DNA of 64,000 nucleotides, taken from assembly GCA_022844275.1 (NCBI GenBank), contig JALHMB010000008.1:62001-126000 (forward strand), given 5' to 3'. Below the pieces are notes generated by a model, which did no database searches, was not told the origin of the DNA, and saw only the letters and a list, made by a program, of their open reading frames with translations. The position numbers and the translations under genes were made by a program. This stretch comes from Hyphomicrobiaceae bacterium. Its GTDB lineage: Bacteria; Pseudomonadota; Alphaproteobacteria; Rhizobiales; Hyphomicrobiaceae. The first letter of the stretch is position 1; each line of letters begins with the position of its first letter. Positions 34,517 through 43,114 of the stretch are shown here, one piece after another.

Positions 34517-36316
34517 TCATTCTCCGAAAATTGTGCGGAACGTCCGTTCTGTCCCCGCGTCTCGAAGCCTGCGAGCCGCCTCCCAGAAACTCGAGACTTG
34601 AGCGATGAGCTGACGCTCCAACGCAATCAATGGCACATCCTCTGCGAGGGCATGGCGGTTCTTGGAGACGGTATCAGCCAAAACCGCGAAGACGCCCATC
34701 CATGGAAAGAAGCGCTCTGACCACAAATAGCGGCTGGTGCGCATCGGATGCAGCCATTGCATCGACGCGGATAGCCACGGATTGGCCACCGCGCGCACCC
34801 AAGGGCTCACGGCGGCTCTATAGAGTTGCTCGTTCGTCTCCGACATAAGTCGGACGCGCTCGAACGCCTTGGTTGGACAAGTGAAGCGCACATCCTCGAT
34901 TTGACGCGGATCGAAGCGCACCGAGTACTGGTTGCGCTCGCAATTGGGATCGCCCGTCGGATTGTCCACGATCATCTCGTAGAGACCAGGATCGAGCGCC
35001 TCGATCGCTTCGAGGTTCTCCAGGATGGCGCGGTGCTCAAACCGTGCAACGCTGGCAGATACGAATATACCAAGGTGCCCGACGTGCGGATTTGTCAGGT
35101 AGACGATCCTCTGTCCTGCCTGCTTGAGAGCGTCTGTGGTTTCGTAGACTGCTGGAAGCCATCCCAACGCCTGATGGGGTGGCGTGATGTTGTCGCCATA
35201 GGACGCGAAGATGATGAGCGGGTTGCGAATGCGCTTCAGATCGGCAACGCAGTGGTCGTCAATCCGAACCTGCCCTTGCTCGAGCTTATTGCCGATGAAG
35301 AGATCCTCGACAATGGAGACGATCTCTTCACCACTCAGCCGATAGAAACCGTTCCACCATCTCTCGAACTCGAGAAAACGATCGTGCTCGGTATCAATTT
35401 TGGTGAAGAGGTTTGCATATTTGTCCCAGATGGCATTGCCAGGTTTGAGATTTTCAAAGTTCTGCACCAACCAGGCCCCATCGAACCGGTCAAGATTGAG
35501 ATCCGACAGAAAGTGATTGAGCCACACGCCGCCAACAAAACCGCCCATCAGTCGCAGCGGATTGATGCCGGGCTCGCCCTCCCAGTATGACAAAGGGGAG
35601 CCGTTGAGCACCACAGGCCCCATCGGAGTATCGCAGTGGGCTGAGACGAGCGTTGCAGCCCAGCCAGCTTGGCAGTTTCCATACAGGATCGGCTTGGTGC
35701 CACGATGCCGCGCCGCGACATGGGCTACAAAGTGCTCAAGTGCAGCCAGAACGTCACTCAGCGTCTGGTGTGGACATGGTTCGGGAAAGAAAATGACGAA
35801 GTAGACGGGATGTCCAACGTGGAGTGCGATGCCAACCTCTGAATCTCGCTTGAAGCCGCCGATGCCAGGCCCGTGGCCGGCGCGCGGATCCAGTACAATA
35901 ACCGGTGGTTTCTCAGGATCTACGCAATCGTCCCAGCACGCATCGCCAACCTCGGTAATTCTCAGCAGTGCATAGTTTGCGGGCCGTTGAAACTCTCGAG
36001 CATCAAGGAGTGTCTCGTATTTGAAATTGAGCAGCGGCGGGAGCCCGGCCTGCTCATGCTCGAGCATGGCGTTAGCGCGCTTGCGCAGGGTGTCGAAGAA
36101 CAGGATTGACCGCTCCAGAACGTCGCGCTGATAGGCCAGCCCCCCCAATGGTGTGGGCCAGGGGATCGGCCTTTGTTCGGTCTCTGAACTCTTTGGCGGG
36201 TTGACACCCTGATTGGTCAATTTGGACGATGACGGCGCAGATACTGTTTTGGATCTGGCGTCGACTAACGGTTTTGATCGCGCTGCATCCCGTGCGCTCG
36301 CTGTCCTCTCTCTCAT
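34517..36316 (-). CDS. DUF3141 alpha/beta-hydrolase, PHA synthase-like
   Basis: A 599-residue protein. The core fold is related to polyhydroxyalkanoate synthases: VIVLDPRAGHGPGIGGFKRD, then KPILYGNCQAGWAATLVSAH with a lipase-box-like GNCQAG cysteine, IIFASYGDNITPPHQALGW and HVGHLGIF with the late histidine. DUF3141 proteins are annotated as poly(3-hydroxyalkanoate) synthetase-like, but their activity is not proven. AGGAG precedes the ATG at 36316. It forms an operon with cfa and is divergent from the sigma factor gene, with a FixK/Fnr-like box in between. Confidence 0.86.
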   Translation of the reverse strand: MRERTASARDAARSKPLVDARSKTVSAPSSSKLTNQGVNPPKSSETEQRPIPWPTPLGGLAYQRDVLERSILFFDTLRKRANAMLEHEQAGLPPLLNFKYETLLDAREFQRPANYALLRITEVGDACWDDCVDPEKPPVIVLDPRAGHGPGIGGFKRDSEVGIALHVGHPVYFVIFFPEPCPHQTLSDVLAALEHFVAHVAARHRGTKPILYGNCQAGWAATLVSAHCDTPMGPVVLNGSPLSYWEGEPGINPLRLMGGFVGGVWLNHFLSDLNLDRFDGAWLVQNFENLKPGNAIWDKYANLFTKIDTEHDRFLEFERWWNGFYRLSGEEIVSIVEDLFIGNKLEQGQVRIDDHCVADLKRIRNPLIIFASYGDNITPPHQALGWLPAVYETTDALKQAGQRIVYLTNPHVGHLGIFVSASVARFEHRAILENLEAIEALDPGLYEMIVDNPTGDPNCERNQYSVRFDPRQIEDVRFTCPTKAFERVRLMSETNEQLYRAAVSPWVRAVANPWLSASMQWLHPMRTSRYLWSERFFPWMGVFAVLADTVSKNRHALAEDVPLIALERQLIAQVSSFWEAARRLRDAGTERTFRTIFGE

Positions 36317-36449
36317 CCGTGTCTCCTGTCGGCACAAGCGGCTTCGCAGCGGGCTGGCCGCTCGGGTGACAATTGTGACAGCGCCATCCCAGCCAATCAG
36401 AGTTTCAGCAGCTGCACGAGCACATTAGGCGGTGCGAGCGAGAGAAAGT

Positions 36450-36463
36450 TTGATCTGGATTAA
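36450..36463. promoter_or_regulatory. FixK/Fnr-like box
   Basis: TTGATCTGGATTAA, one mismatch from the consensus TTGAT-N4-ATCAA. It lies 77 bases before the sigma factor start and about 134 before the DUF3141 start, in a divergent promoter region. A second such box is at 39699. Confidence 0.5.
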
Positions 36464-36540
36464 AGAAAGCAGAGCGTCGAACGCCCATAGAAGCAAATGA
36501 TGAAGCCGCCTCGTTTTGCGAGGGGAGAGTTCACGGCACG

Positions 36541-37197
36541 ATGACAAATTCCGGCAAACAGAATCCCGGCCCTGAGCCATCAAAGGACGAATCGAAGACT
36601 GACGCTGCGAAGCCCGACGACGCTGCCGTACAGCGCGCGCTGGTCGAGGCCCGCGAGGAGATTCTGGCGTTTCTTCTTCAGCGTCTTCGGAGCCCCGACG
36701 AGGCCGAAGAGGTTCTTCAGCGCTTTTGTCTCCGTGCACTCGAGCGTGCGTCTCAGTTGCGGGACGTTCGGACGGTGCGCGGTTGGCTAGGCCGTGTCCT
36801 CGCCACCACGCTTGTCGATCACCAGCGCAGCGCCATCCGCAAACGTCGTCGTGAGATCCAGATCGACGATGGGGATCTTGTGAATGTACCGGCCGATGTC
36901 GACCCTGAGCTTGACGCTGCAGTCTGCAATTGTCTCTACCGGTTGCTGCCGACGCTCAAGCCTGAATACGCCGACGTTGTCTGGCGGGCCGACATCCTGG
37001 GCGAGCCGCGCGATCGGCTCGCCGCGAGCTTGGGAACTTCGCTCAACAACGTCACGGTCCGCCTTCATCGAGGTCGACAGGCTTTGCGGAAGAGGTTGGA
37101 GGAGATGTGCCGTACATGCCCTACCCACGGGTTCCTTGATTGCCGTTGCGAGGATGCAGAACAACTTAACCCGGTGCGCAAAAGGGCCTCAGGTTAG
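36541..37197 (+). CDS. ECF-like RNA polymerase sigma factor with cysteine tail
   Basis: A 218-residue sigma-70 family protein. Region 2 is EEILAFLLQRLRSPDEAEEV followed by RTVRGWLGRVLATTLVDHQR. Region 4 is LKPEYADVVWRADILGEPRD with SLGTSLNNVTVRLHRGRQAL. A short C-terminal extension, CRTCPTHGFLDCRC, could bind zinc or sense redox or metal, as in Cys-rich-tail ECF factors. No anti-sigma gene is next to it. It heads a rightward group with thiolase and alcohol dehydrogenase and may be induced through the box at 36450. Confidence 0.85.
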   Translation: MTNSGKQNPGPEPSKDESKTDAAKPDDAAVQRALVEAREEILAFLLQRLRSPDEAEEVLQRFCLRALERASQLRDVRTVRGWLGRVLATTLVDHQRSAIRKRRREIQIDDGDLVNVPADVDPELDAAVCNCLYRLLPTLKPEYADVVWRADILGEPRDRLAASLGTSLNNVTVRLHRGRQALRKRLEEMCRTCPTHGFLDCRCEDAEQLNPVRKRASG

Positions 37198-37266
37198 AGA
37201 CCGTGGCCCGCGATCGAGACATACGCCTTCCCAGCCGACGCCCTAGCCAGGCGATGAGGATCTCCC

Positions 37267-38454
37267 ATGAGCACACCAAACGTAGTCCTGTGCAGCCCTG
37301 TCAGAACCGCCATCGGCACATATGGAGGTTCGCTGAAGGACATTCCGACTCCGACCCTCGGTAGCGTTGTCATCAAGGAAACTGTAGCGCGCGCGAAAAT
37401 TGATGGAAGCGCCATAGACTCGGTTGTCCTCGGGCAGGTCGTTCAGGCCGGCACCAAGATGAATCCAGCTAGGCAGGCGGCGGTAGAAGCCGGCGTCCCA
37501 GTGACGGTGCCTGCGCTTACCATCAACCGAGTGTGCGGTTCCGGTGCCCAAGCAATCGCGAGTGCAGCGCAGGAGATACTGTCGGGCCAAGCGGACAGTG
37601 TCATCGCCGGCGGCATGGAGAATATGGATCAGTCACCCTATCTGGCGACGAGAGGCCGGTGGGGCTACCGGATGGGTGACGCAGCTCTCTATGACAGTAT
37701 GCTGCGGGACGGTCTCAACGATGCATTCACCGATCAGCATTCCGGCTGGGTCACTGAGGATCTTGTCAGCAAGTTCCAGATCACGCGGGAAGACCAGGAT
37801 CGTTGGGCGCAGCGAACGCAGCATCGCTTTGGTGTTGCTCAAACTGCAGGCAGGTTCGATGCGGAGATCGCTCCGATAGAGATCAGTGCGAGAAAAGGTT
37901 CCGTAACGTTCAGTCGGGATGAACACAACCGTCCTGACGTTACTCTCGAGAGCCTCTCTGCGCTCAAGCCTGCTTTTCGAAAAGACGGCACGATCACCGC
38001 GGGAAACGCTCCCGGGCTCAACAGCGGAGCCTCGGCAATGATCGTTGCCAGCGAGCGCTGGGCTGACAGAAGCGGTGTGCAGCCAGCGGCGCGGCTTGTC
38101 TCCATCGGCGTCGGTGCCGTTGAACCCGGATTGTTCGGGCTCGGTCCGATTCCCGCCGTGCGCCAGGCTCTAGCGCGGGCAGGTTGGAAGGTTTCTGATG
38201 TCGAACGCGCAGAGATCAATGAGGCATTCGCTGCCATCGCGATCGTTCTCTCTCAGCAGCTTGGCCTGCCGGAGGACATCGTCAACGTCGAAGGCGGTGC
38301 GATCGCGCACGGCCATCCGATTGGGGCGACAGGGGCGGTGCTGGCGACCCGTTTGATACATTCGATGCGACGCGACGGGCTTCGCCGAGGGGTGGTGACT
38401 CTGTGCATCGGTGGTGGCCAAGGGATCGCCCTTACGATCGAAATTCCTCACTAG
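37267..38454 (+). CDS. Acetyl-CoA acetyltransferase (thiolase)
   Basis: A 395-residue thiolase that condenses two acetyl-CoA to acetoacetyl-CoA or runs in reverse, in PHB or short-chain metabolism. The full catalytic set is visible: Cys90 in NRVCGSGAQAI, His350 in GAIAHGHPIGATGA, and Cys380 in VVTLCIGGGQG. EINEAFAAIAI is also present. Length is normal. GAGG precedes the ATG. It follows the sigma gene by 69 bases. With the DUF3141 protein it suggests a link to PHB turnover. Type II biosynthetic (phaA/atoB) and degradative forms cannot be told apart here. Confidence 0.93.
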   Translation: MSTPNVVLCSPVRTAIGTYGGSLKDIPTPTLGSVVIKETVARAKIDGSAIDSVVLGQVVQAGTKMNPARQAAVEAGVPVTVPALTINRVCGSGAQAIASAAQEILSGQADSVIAGGMENMDQSPYLATRGRWGYRMGDAALYDSMLRDGLNDAFTDQHSGWVTEDLVSKFQITREDQDRWAQRTQHRFGVAQTAGRFDAEIAPIEISARKGSVTFSRDEHNRPDVTLESLSALKPAFRKDGTITAGNAPGLNSGASAMIVASERWADRSGVQPAARLVSIGVGAVEPGLFGLGPIPAVRQALARAGWKVSDVERAEINEAFAAIAIVLSQQLGLPEDIVNVEGGAIAHGHPIGATGAVLATRLIHSMRRDGLRRGVVTLCIGGGQGIALTIEIPH

Positions 38455-38541
38455 TTTCCGGCGCCCTGGCCGTCGGGGCTTCCTCGACGGCTTGTGAGAA
38501 CCAGCGCCTCGCGGAAGTAGGCCGAACCACAGGAGCTAGGC

Positions 38542-39615
38542 ATGCCAAAAATGAAGGCAGCCATTTTCGTCGAGCCCGGACGTATCGTTCTGGACGAGAA
38601 GCCGATCCCAGATCCCGGCCCTCTCGACGCCGTGATACGTATCACGACGACCACGATCTGTGGCACGGACGTTCATATCTTGAAGGGTGAGTATCCGGTA
38701 GCGAAGGGCCTGACCATCGGTCATGAGCCCGTCGGCATCATCGAGAAACTGGGCTCGCAGGTACGAGGCTTTGAGGAGGGCCAACGAGTCATTGCGGGCG
38801 CTATCACGCCGTCGGGTACGTCAAATGCCTGCTTGTGCGGCGTCCACTCGCAGGACGGAGCCGAGACAAGACACGGCTGGAAGGCAATGGGGGGCTGGAA
38901 GTTCGGCAACACCATCGATGGCGCGCAAGCAGAGTATCTGCTGGTTCCGGACGCGACAGCCAATCTAGCGCCGGTTCCGGACGACCTTTCCGACGAGCAG
39001 GTGCTGATGTGCCCGGACATCCTGTCGACGGGGTTCTCGGGCGCAGAACGCGGCAATATCCGCATCGGCGATACCGTAGCCGTCTTCGCGCAAGGGCCGA
39101 TCGGACTTTGTGCGACGGCAGGCGCGAAGCTCATGGGCGCTACGACAATCATCGCCGTGGAGAGCATACCCGCGCGCATCGATATGGCCCGGCGTATGGG
39201 CGCTGATCACGTCGTCGACTTCAAGAAGACGGACGTGGTTTCGGAAGTCATGCGGCTGACGGACGGGCGCGGTGTGGACGTCGCCGTCGAGGCTCTTGGC
39301 CGGCAAGAGACATTCGAGTGGGGGCTGCGGGTGTTGCGACCGGGCGGAACCCTCTCCTCTCTCGGTGTTTACTCGGCAGATCTGAGGATCCCGCTCGACG
39401 CGTTCGCGGCAGGGCTTGGCGACCATACAATCGTCACCACCCTCTGCCCTGGCGGCAAGGAGCGTATGCGCCGCCTGATGCGCGTCGTCGCATCGAACAA
39501 AGTCGACACGCGCCCACTCGTCACGCATCGCTTCAAGCTCGAGCACATTGTGGAAGCTTACGACCTCTTTGCGCATCAGCGTGATGGCGTCCTCAAGGTC
39601 GCGATCACACCTTGA
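38542..39615 (+). CDS. Zinc-dependent alcohol dehydrogenase, secondary-alcohol type
   Basis: A 357-residue medium-chain dehydrogenase. Catalytic zinc ligands look like Cys40 (TTTICGTDVHILKG), His61 (TIGHEPVG) and Asp159 (MCPDILSTGFSGAE), the Cys-His-Asp set of clostridial isopropanol-type enzymes. The structural zinc cysteines of classical ADH are largely missing (PSGTSNACLCG), as in that group. The Rossmann motif VAVFAQGPIGLCATAGAKLM follows. AGGAG precedes the ATG. It lies 87 bases after thiolase. The substrate could be a ketone or short aldehyde; the cofactor is not clear from sequence. Confidence 0.85.
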   Translation: MPKMKAAIFVEPGRIVLDEKPIPDPGPLDAVIRITTTTICGTDVHILKGEYPVAKGLTIGHEPVGIIEKLGSQVRGFEEGQRVIAGAITPSGTSNACLCGVHSQDGAETRHGWKAMGGWKFGNTIDGAQAEYLLVPDATANLAPVPDDLSDEQVLMCPDILSTGFSGAERGNIRIGDTVAVFAQGPIGLCATAGAKLMGATTIIAVESIPARIDMARRMGADHVVDFKKTDVVSEVMRLTDGRGVDVAVEALGRQETFEWGLRVLRPGGTLSSLGVYSADLRIPLDAFAAGLGDHTIVTTLCPGGKERMRRLMRVVASNKVDTRPLVTHRFKLEHIVEAYDLFAHQRDGVLKVAITP

Positions 39616-39698
39616 CCACGGCCGTGACTAAGACCGTCGTCGCCGACGAGCGTCACGCGGCACCCTACAACGCATCAGGTCGTAAACGATCGAGCCCA

Positions 39699-39712
39699 TT
39701 GATCTCACTCAA
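39699..39712 (+). promoter_or_regulatory. FixK/Fnr-like box before the anion transporter
   Basis: TTGATCTCACTCAA, one mismatch from TTGAT-N4-ATCAA, 57 bases before the DASS transporter ATG. Placement fits an activating site near -41 for a promoter driving the transporter and the Kor genes. Confidence 0.55.
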
Positions 39713-39769
39713 GGACCAAGTCTGCGTAACGCTTCAGACTTTGGGCGTCCATGACCGGAGGAGTACCTC

Positions 39770-41284
39770 ATGACCGCTGCACGACAAGTTGAACCGAGCA
39801 GCGCCTCGGGGTCCTCATTCAAAGACAATTGGGCCATCAAGTATTGGGGCCTTCTCCTTGGTGTGGCTGCGCTGATTGCAATCATGCTGTTGCCGACGCC
39901 GGAGGGACTGCCCGTCGCGGGACACCGCATGCTGGCGATCCTGGCATTTGCCGTCATCGTCTGGATGACCGAGTCTCTCGACTATGCCGTCTCAGCCGTC
40001 GTGATCGCCGCCTTGATGGCATTTCTGCTGGGACTGGCACCTGACGTCGCAAACCCGAAGGTCCTGCTTGGCACCAGCCGAGGGCTCGGGATCGCCTTCA
40101 GCGGCTTCGCCAATACAGCGCTCGCCCTTGTCGCCGCCGCCCTTTTCCTTGCCGCCGCCATGACCGCTACCGGTCTCGACAAGCGCATTGCCCTGGTCAT
40201 CCTCTCACGGGTCGGTACGCAGACCCGCCAAGTGGTGCTCGGCGCGATCCTAGTCGGCTTCGTCATGGCATTCCTGGTGCCGTCCACCACCGCGCGCGTC
40301 GCCTGCCTTGTCCCGATCATGCTGGGCATCATCGCGGCATTCGGAGTCGACAAGAAAGGCGCCTTCGCCGGGATGCTGATGATTACGACGGTGCAGACCG
40401 CGAGCATCTGGAACGTGGGCATCAAGACCGCGGCGGCGCAGAACATGGTGGCAGTCGGCTTCATAGAGCGAACGCTGAATTATACGATCACATGGCTCGA
40501 ATGGTTCATTGCCGCCGCACCGTTCGCCATTCTCATGACCATCGCCCTCTATTTCGTCATGACCTGGATGATGCCACCGGAGGTCGACGAGGTGCCCGGT
40601 GGCCGCGAGTCGATTCGCAACTCGCTCGCCGATCTCGGTCCGATGAAGACGTCCGAAAAGAAGCTGCTCGCCATATCATTGACCCTTCTGGCGTTCTGGT
40701 CGACCGAAGGCGTGCTGCACCGCTTTGATACCTCCACGACGACGATTGCGGCTGTGGCGCTGATGTTCCTCCCCGGCATCGGCATCATGACCTGGAAGGA
40801 GGCGCAGCCGAGGATCCCGTGGGGAACGATCGTGCTGTTCGGCATCGGCATCAGTCTCGGGACCGCGCTTCTGCAGACGAAGGCCGCGACGTGGCTGGCG
40901 GATATCGCCGTGATCCAATTCGGCCTCGCTAACGCAACCGCGCTTTTCATCCTCGGCGCGATGAGTCTGTTTCTCGTCGTCATTCATCTTGGTTTTGCCA
41001 GCGCGACCGCGCTTGCGTCGGCCATGATCCCGATCATCATTGCCGTTCTGCAAGGCGTGGCGACGCCCGGCATCAACATTGTCGGCATGACCATGCTGCT
41101 GCAGTTCGTCGTCAGCTTCGGCTTCATCCTGGTGGTGAACGCGCCGCAGAACATGGTCGCGTATGGGACTGAAACCTTCGAGGCGAAGGATTTCGTGCGC
41201 ACCGGTCTGGTGCTTACGGTCATCGCCTTGGCTCTGGTGATGCTCCTCGGCGCCACCTACTGGCACTGGCTCGGGTATGCGTGA
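39770..41284 (+). CDS. DASS (SLC13) family anion/sodium symporter
   Basis: A 504-residue inner-membrane transporter with about 11-12 hydrophobic segments. Family features are GIAFSGFANTALALVAAALF, FLVPSTTARVACLVPIMLG in the first half, and the repeat in the second half with FGIGISLGTALL and HLGFASATALASAMIPIII. DASS members carry sulfate or C4-dicarboxylates with sodium; the substrate is not set. AGGAG precedes the ATG. It is the first gene of a likely operon with the GltD-like and Kor genes (24 bases to the next), so import of a dicarboxylate feeding 2-oxoacid metabolism is plausible. Confidence 0.87.
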   Translation: MTAARQVEPSSASGSSFKDNWAIKYWGLLLGVAALIAIMLLPTPEGLPVAGHRMLAILAFAVIVWMTESLDYAVSAVVIAALMAFLLGLAPDVANPKVLLGTSRGLGIAFSGFANTALALVAAALFLAAAMTATGLDKRIALVILSRVGTQTRQVVLGAILVGFVMAFLVPSTTARVACLVPIMLGIIAAFGVDKKGAFAGMLMITTVQTASIWNVGIKTAAAQNMVAVGFIERTLNYTITWLEWFIAAAPFAILMTIALYFVMTWMMPPEVDEVPGGRESIRNSLADLGPMKTSEKKLLAISLTLLAFWSTEGVLHRFDTSTTTIAAVALMFLPGIGIMTWKEAQPRIPWGTIVLFGIGISLGTALLQTKAATWLADIAVIQFGLANATALFILGAMSLFLVVIHLGFASATALASAMIPIIIAVLQGVATPGINIVGMTMLLQFVVSFGFILVVNAPQNMVAYGTETFEAKDFVRTGLVLTVIALALVMLLGATYWHWLGYA

Positions 41285-41308
41285 GCACCATTTCGCGAGG
41301 AGACTGCG

Positions 41309-43114
41309 ATGAAGCGCACCGATCTCTCCACGCCGGACCACTTTCACAAGGTGGTGGACTGCCAATGGGCCTGCCCCGCGCACACGCCCGTCCCGCAGTA
41401 CATTCGGCTGATCGCAGAGGGCCGATACGCCGACGCCTACATGGTCAACTGGAGAGCCAACGTCTTTCCAGGCATCCTCGGGCGCACCTGTGATCGGCCC
41501 TGCGAGCCGGCGTGCCGCCGGGGGCGTGTCGAGAAGGAGCCGGTGGCGATCTGCCGCCTCAAGCGCGCGGCTGCGGACTACAAGGGCAATATCCGGGCGC
41601 TCCTGCCTGAGCCTGCCAGCCGCACGAATGGCAAACGGATAGCACTTGTCGGGGCCGGTCCGGCTTCGCTGACGGTTGCGCGGGACCTCGCCCCGCTCGG
41701 CTATCGCTGCGTTATCCTCGATCAGGATCCCAAAGCCGGCGGGATGATGCGCACGCGCATTCCGCGGTTCCGCGTGCCGGAGGGCGTGATCGACGAGGAG
41801 ACCGGCTATGTCCTCGATCTCGGTGTGGAACTGCGCAGCGGCACGCGGGTGAACAGCCTCAAGGCGCTGCTCGACGAAGGCTGGGACTCAGTTTTCATCG
41901 GTGCTGGGGCGCCACGCGGGCTGGATCTTGAGCTTCCCGGACGCGCTGAAGCAAGCGCCCATGTCCATGTCGGCGTGGAATGGCTGGCAAACATCTGGTT
42001 CCAGCACATCCGCCAGGTCGGCAAGCGCGTCGTCGTGATTGGCGGCGGGAACACGGCAATGGATTGTGGTCGCTCGGCGCGCCGCCTCGGTGGCGAGCAC
42101 GTGAGCGTGATCGTGCGCGAAGACGATGAAGACATGACGGCCGCAAGCTGCGAGAAGGAAGCGCTGCTCCGTGAAGGCGTCACCATCTCCAACAATCTGG
42201 CGCCTAAAGCTTTCACCCATGAGAACGGGCGCCTGACCGGCGTGCTCTTCGAGCCGGTGAAAGCCATCAACGAGGACGGGCGCTGGATCGTATCGCCGAC
42301 AGGCGGTCCCACGCAGCACGTCCCTTGCGACGACGTCGTGGTCGCGATCGGCCAGGAGCCGGCGTTCTCTTGGATCGAGCGCGACCTCGGCATCGCGTTC
42401 GATGCGCGGGACATGCCCAAGGTCGACCCCAACACCCTCCAGTCGACGCGCCCCGGCGTCTTCTTCGGCGGCGACGCGGCATTTGGGCCGAAGAACATCA
42501 TCACGGCGGTCGCGCAGGGTCACGAAGCCGCCATTTCCATGGATCACTTCCTGAGCGGCGGGAATATCGAGGAACGACTGGCACCAACCACCACGTTGGT
42601 CACCCAGTACGTGCCGACGGTGCTTCGTCCCTTGCCGGAGGTCTCGGTTGATGCACGGCATCCCGTGCCGCTGCGTCCCGAGGCGGCAGCGCTTGCCGAC
42701 ATTCATGCCGAGGTCGAGCTCGGCTTCGATATCGACGAGGCGCTCGCGGAAGCCGGACGCTGTCTCCACTGCGATATCGAGACCGTCTTCATCCCGCCGC
42801 TGTGCGTGGAATGCAAGGCCTGCGAGACCATCTGCCCGACGGACTGCATTACTTTCACCAAGGACGGCGAAGAGGCCGAGCTGCGCGGTCGGCTCAAGAG
42901 GCCGGCGACAAATCTCGGCCAGGACCTCTACGTCGCGAACGGTCTCGTCAGCGGCCGCATCATGGTGAAGGACGAGGATGTCTGCCTGCACTGCGGCCTG
43001 TGTGTCGAGCACTGTCCCACCGGGGCATGGCAGATGCGGGCCTTTGGCCTGCAGATGACACATGCCGGCGAAGCTTATCCGGCAACGACTTCGGGAGGCG
43101 CGGCACATGGCTAG
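41309..43114 (+). CDS. GltD-like FAD/NAD(P) oxidoreductase with ferredoxin domain
   Basis: A 601-residue Fe-S flavoprotein. The N-terminal cysteines (CQWACPAHTPVPQY, RTCDRPCEPAC) form an iron-sulfur site as in the glutamate synthase small subunit. FAD site is ALVGAGPAS (113-120) and the NADPH site is VVVIGGGNTAMDCGR. The C-terminus has two 4Fe-4S motifs, CVECKACETICPTDC and CLHCGLCVEHCPTG. It would pass electrons between NAD(P)H and the Kor enzyme or ferredoxin. It overlaps korA by 8 bases, supporting a working complex. Confidence 0.9.
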   Translation: MKRTDLSTPDHFHKVVDCQWACPAHTPVPQYIRLIAEGRYADAYMVNWRANVFPGILGRTCDRPCEPACRRGRVEKEPVAICRLKRAAADYKGNIRALLPEPASRTNGKRIALVGAGPASLTVARDLAPLGYRCVILDQDPKAGGMMRTRIPRFRVPEGVIDEETGYVLDLGVELRSGTRVNSLKALLDEGWDSVFIGAGAPRGLDLELPGRAEASAHVHVGVEWLANIWFQHIRQVGKRVVVIGGGNTAMDCGRSARRLGGEHVSVIVREDDEDMTAASCEKEALLREGVTISNNLAPKAFTHENGRLTGVLFEPVKAINEDGRWIVSPTGGPTQHVPCDDVVVAIGQEPAFSWIERDLGIAFDARDMPKVDPNTLQSTRPGVFFGGDAAFGPKNIITAVAQGHEAAISMDHFLSGGNIEERLAPTTTLVTQYVPTVLRPLPEVSVDARHPVPLRPEAAALADIHAEVELGFDIDEALAEAGRCLHCDIETVFIPPLCVECKACETICPTDCITFTKDGEEAELRGRLKRPATNLGQDLYVANGLVSGRIMVKDEDVCLHCGLCVEHCPTGAWQMRAFGLQMTHAGEAYPATTSGGAAHG

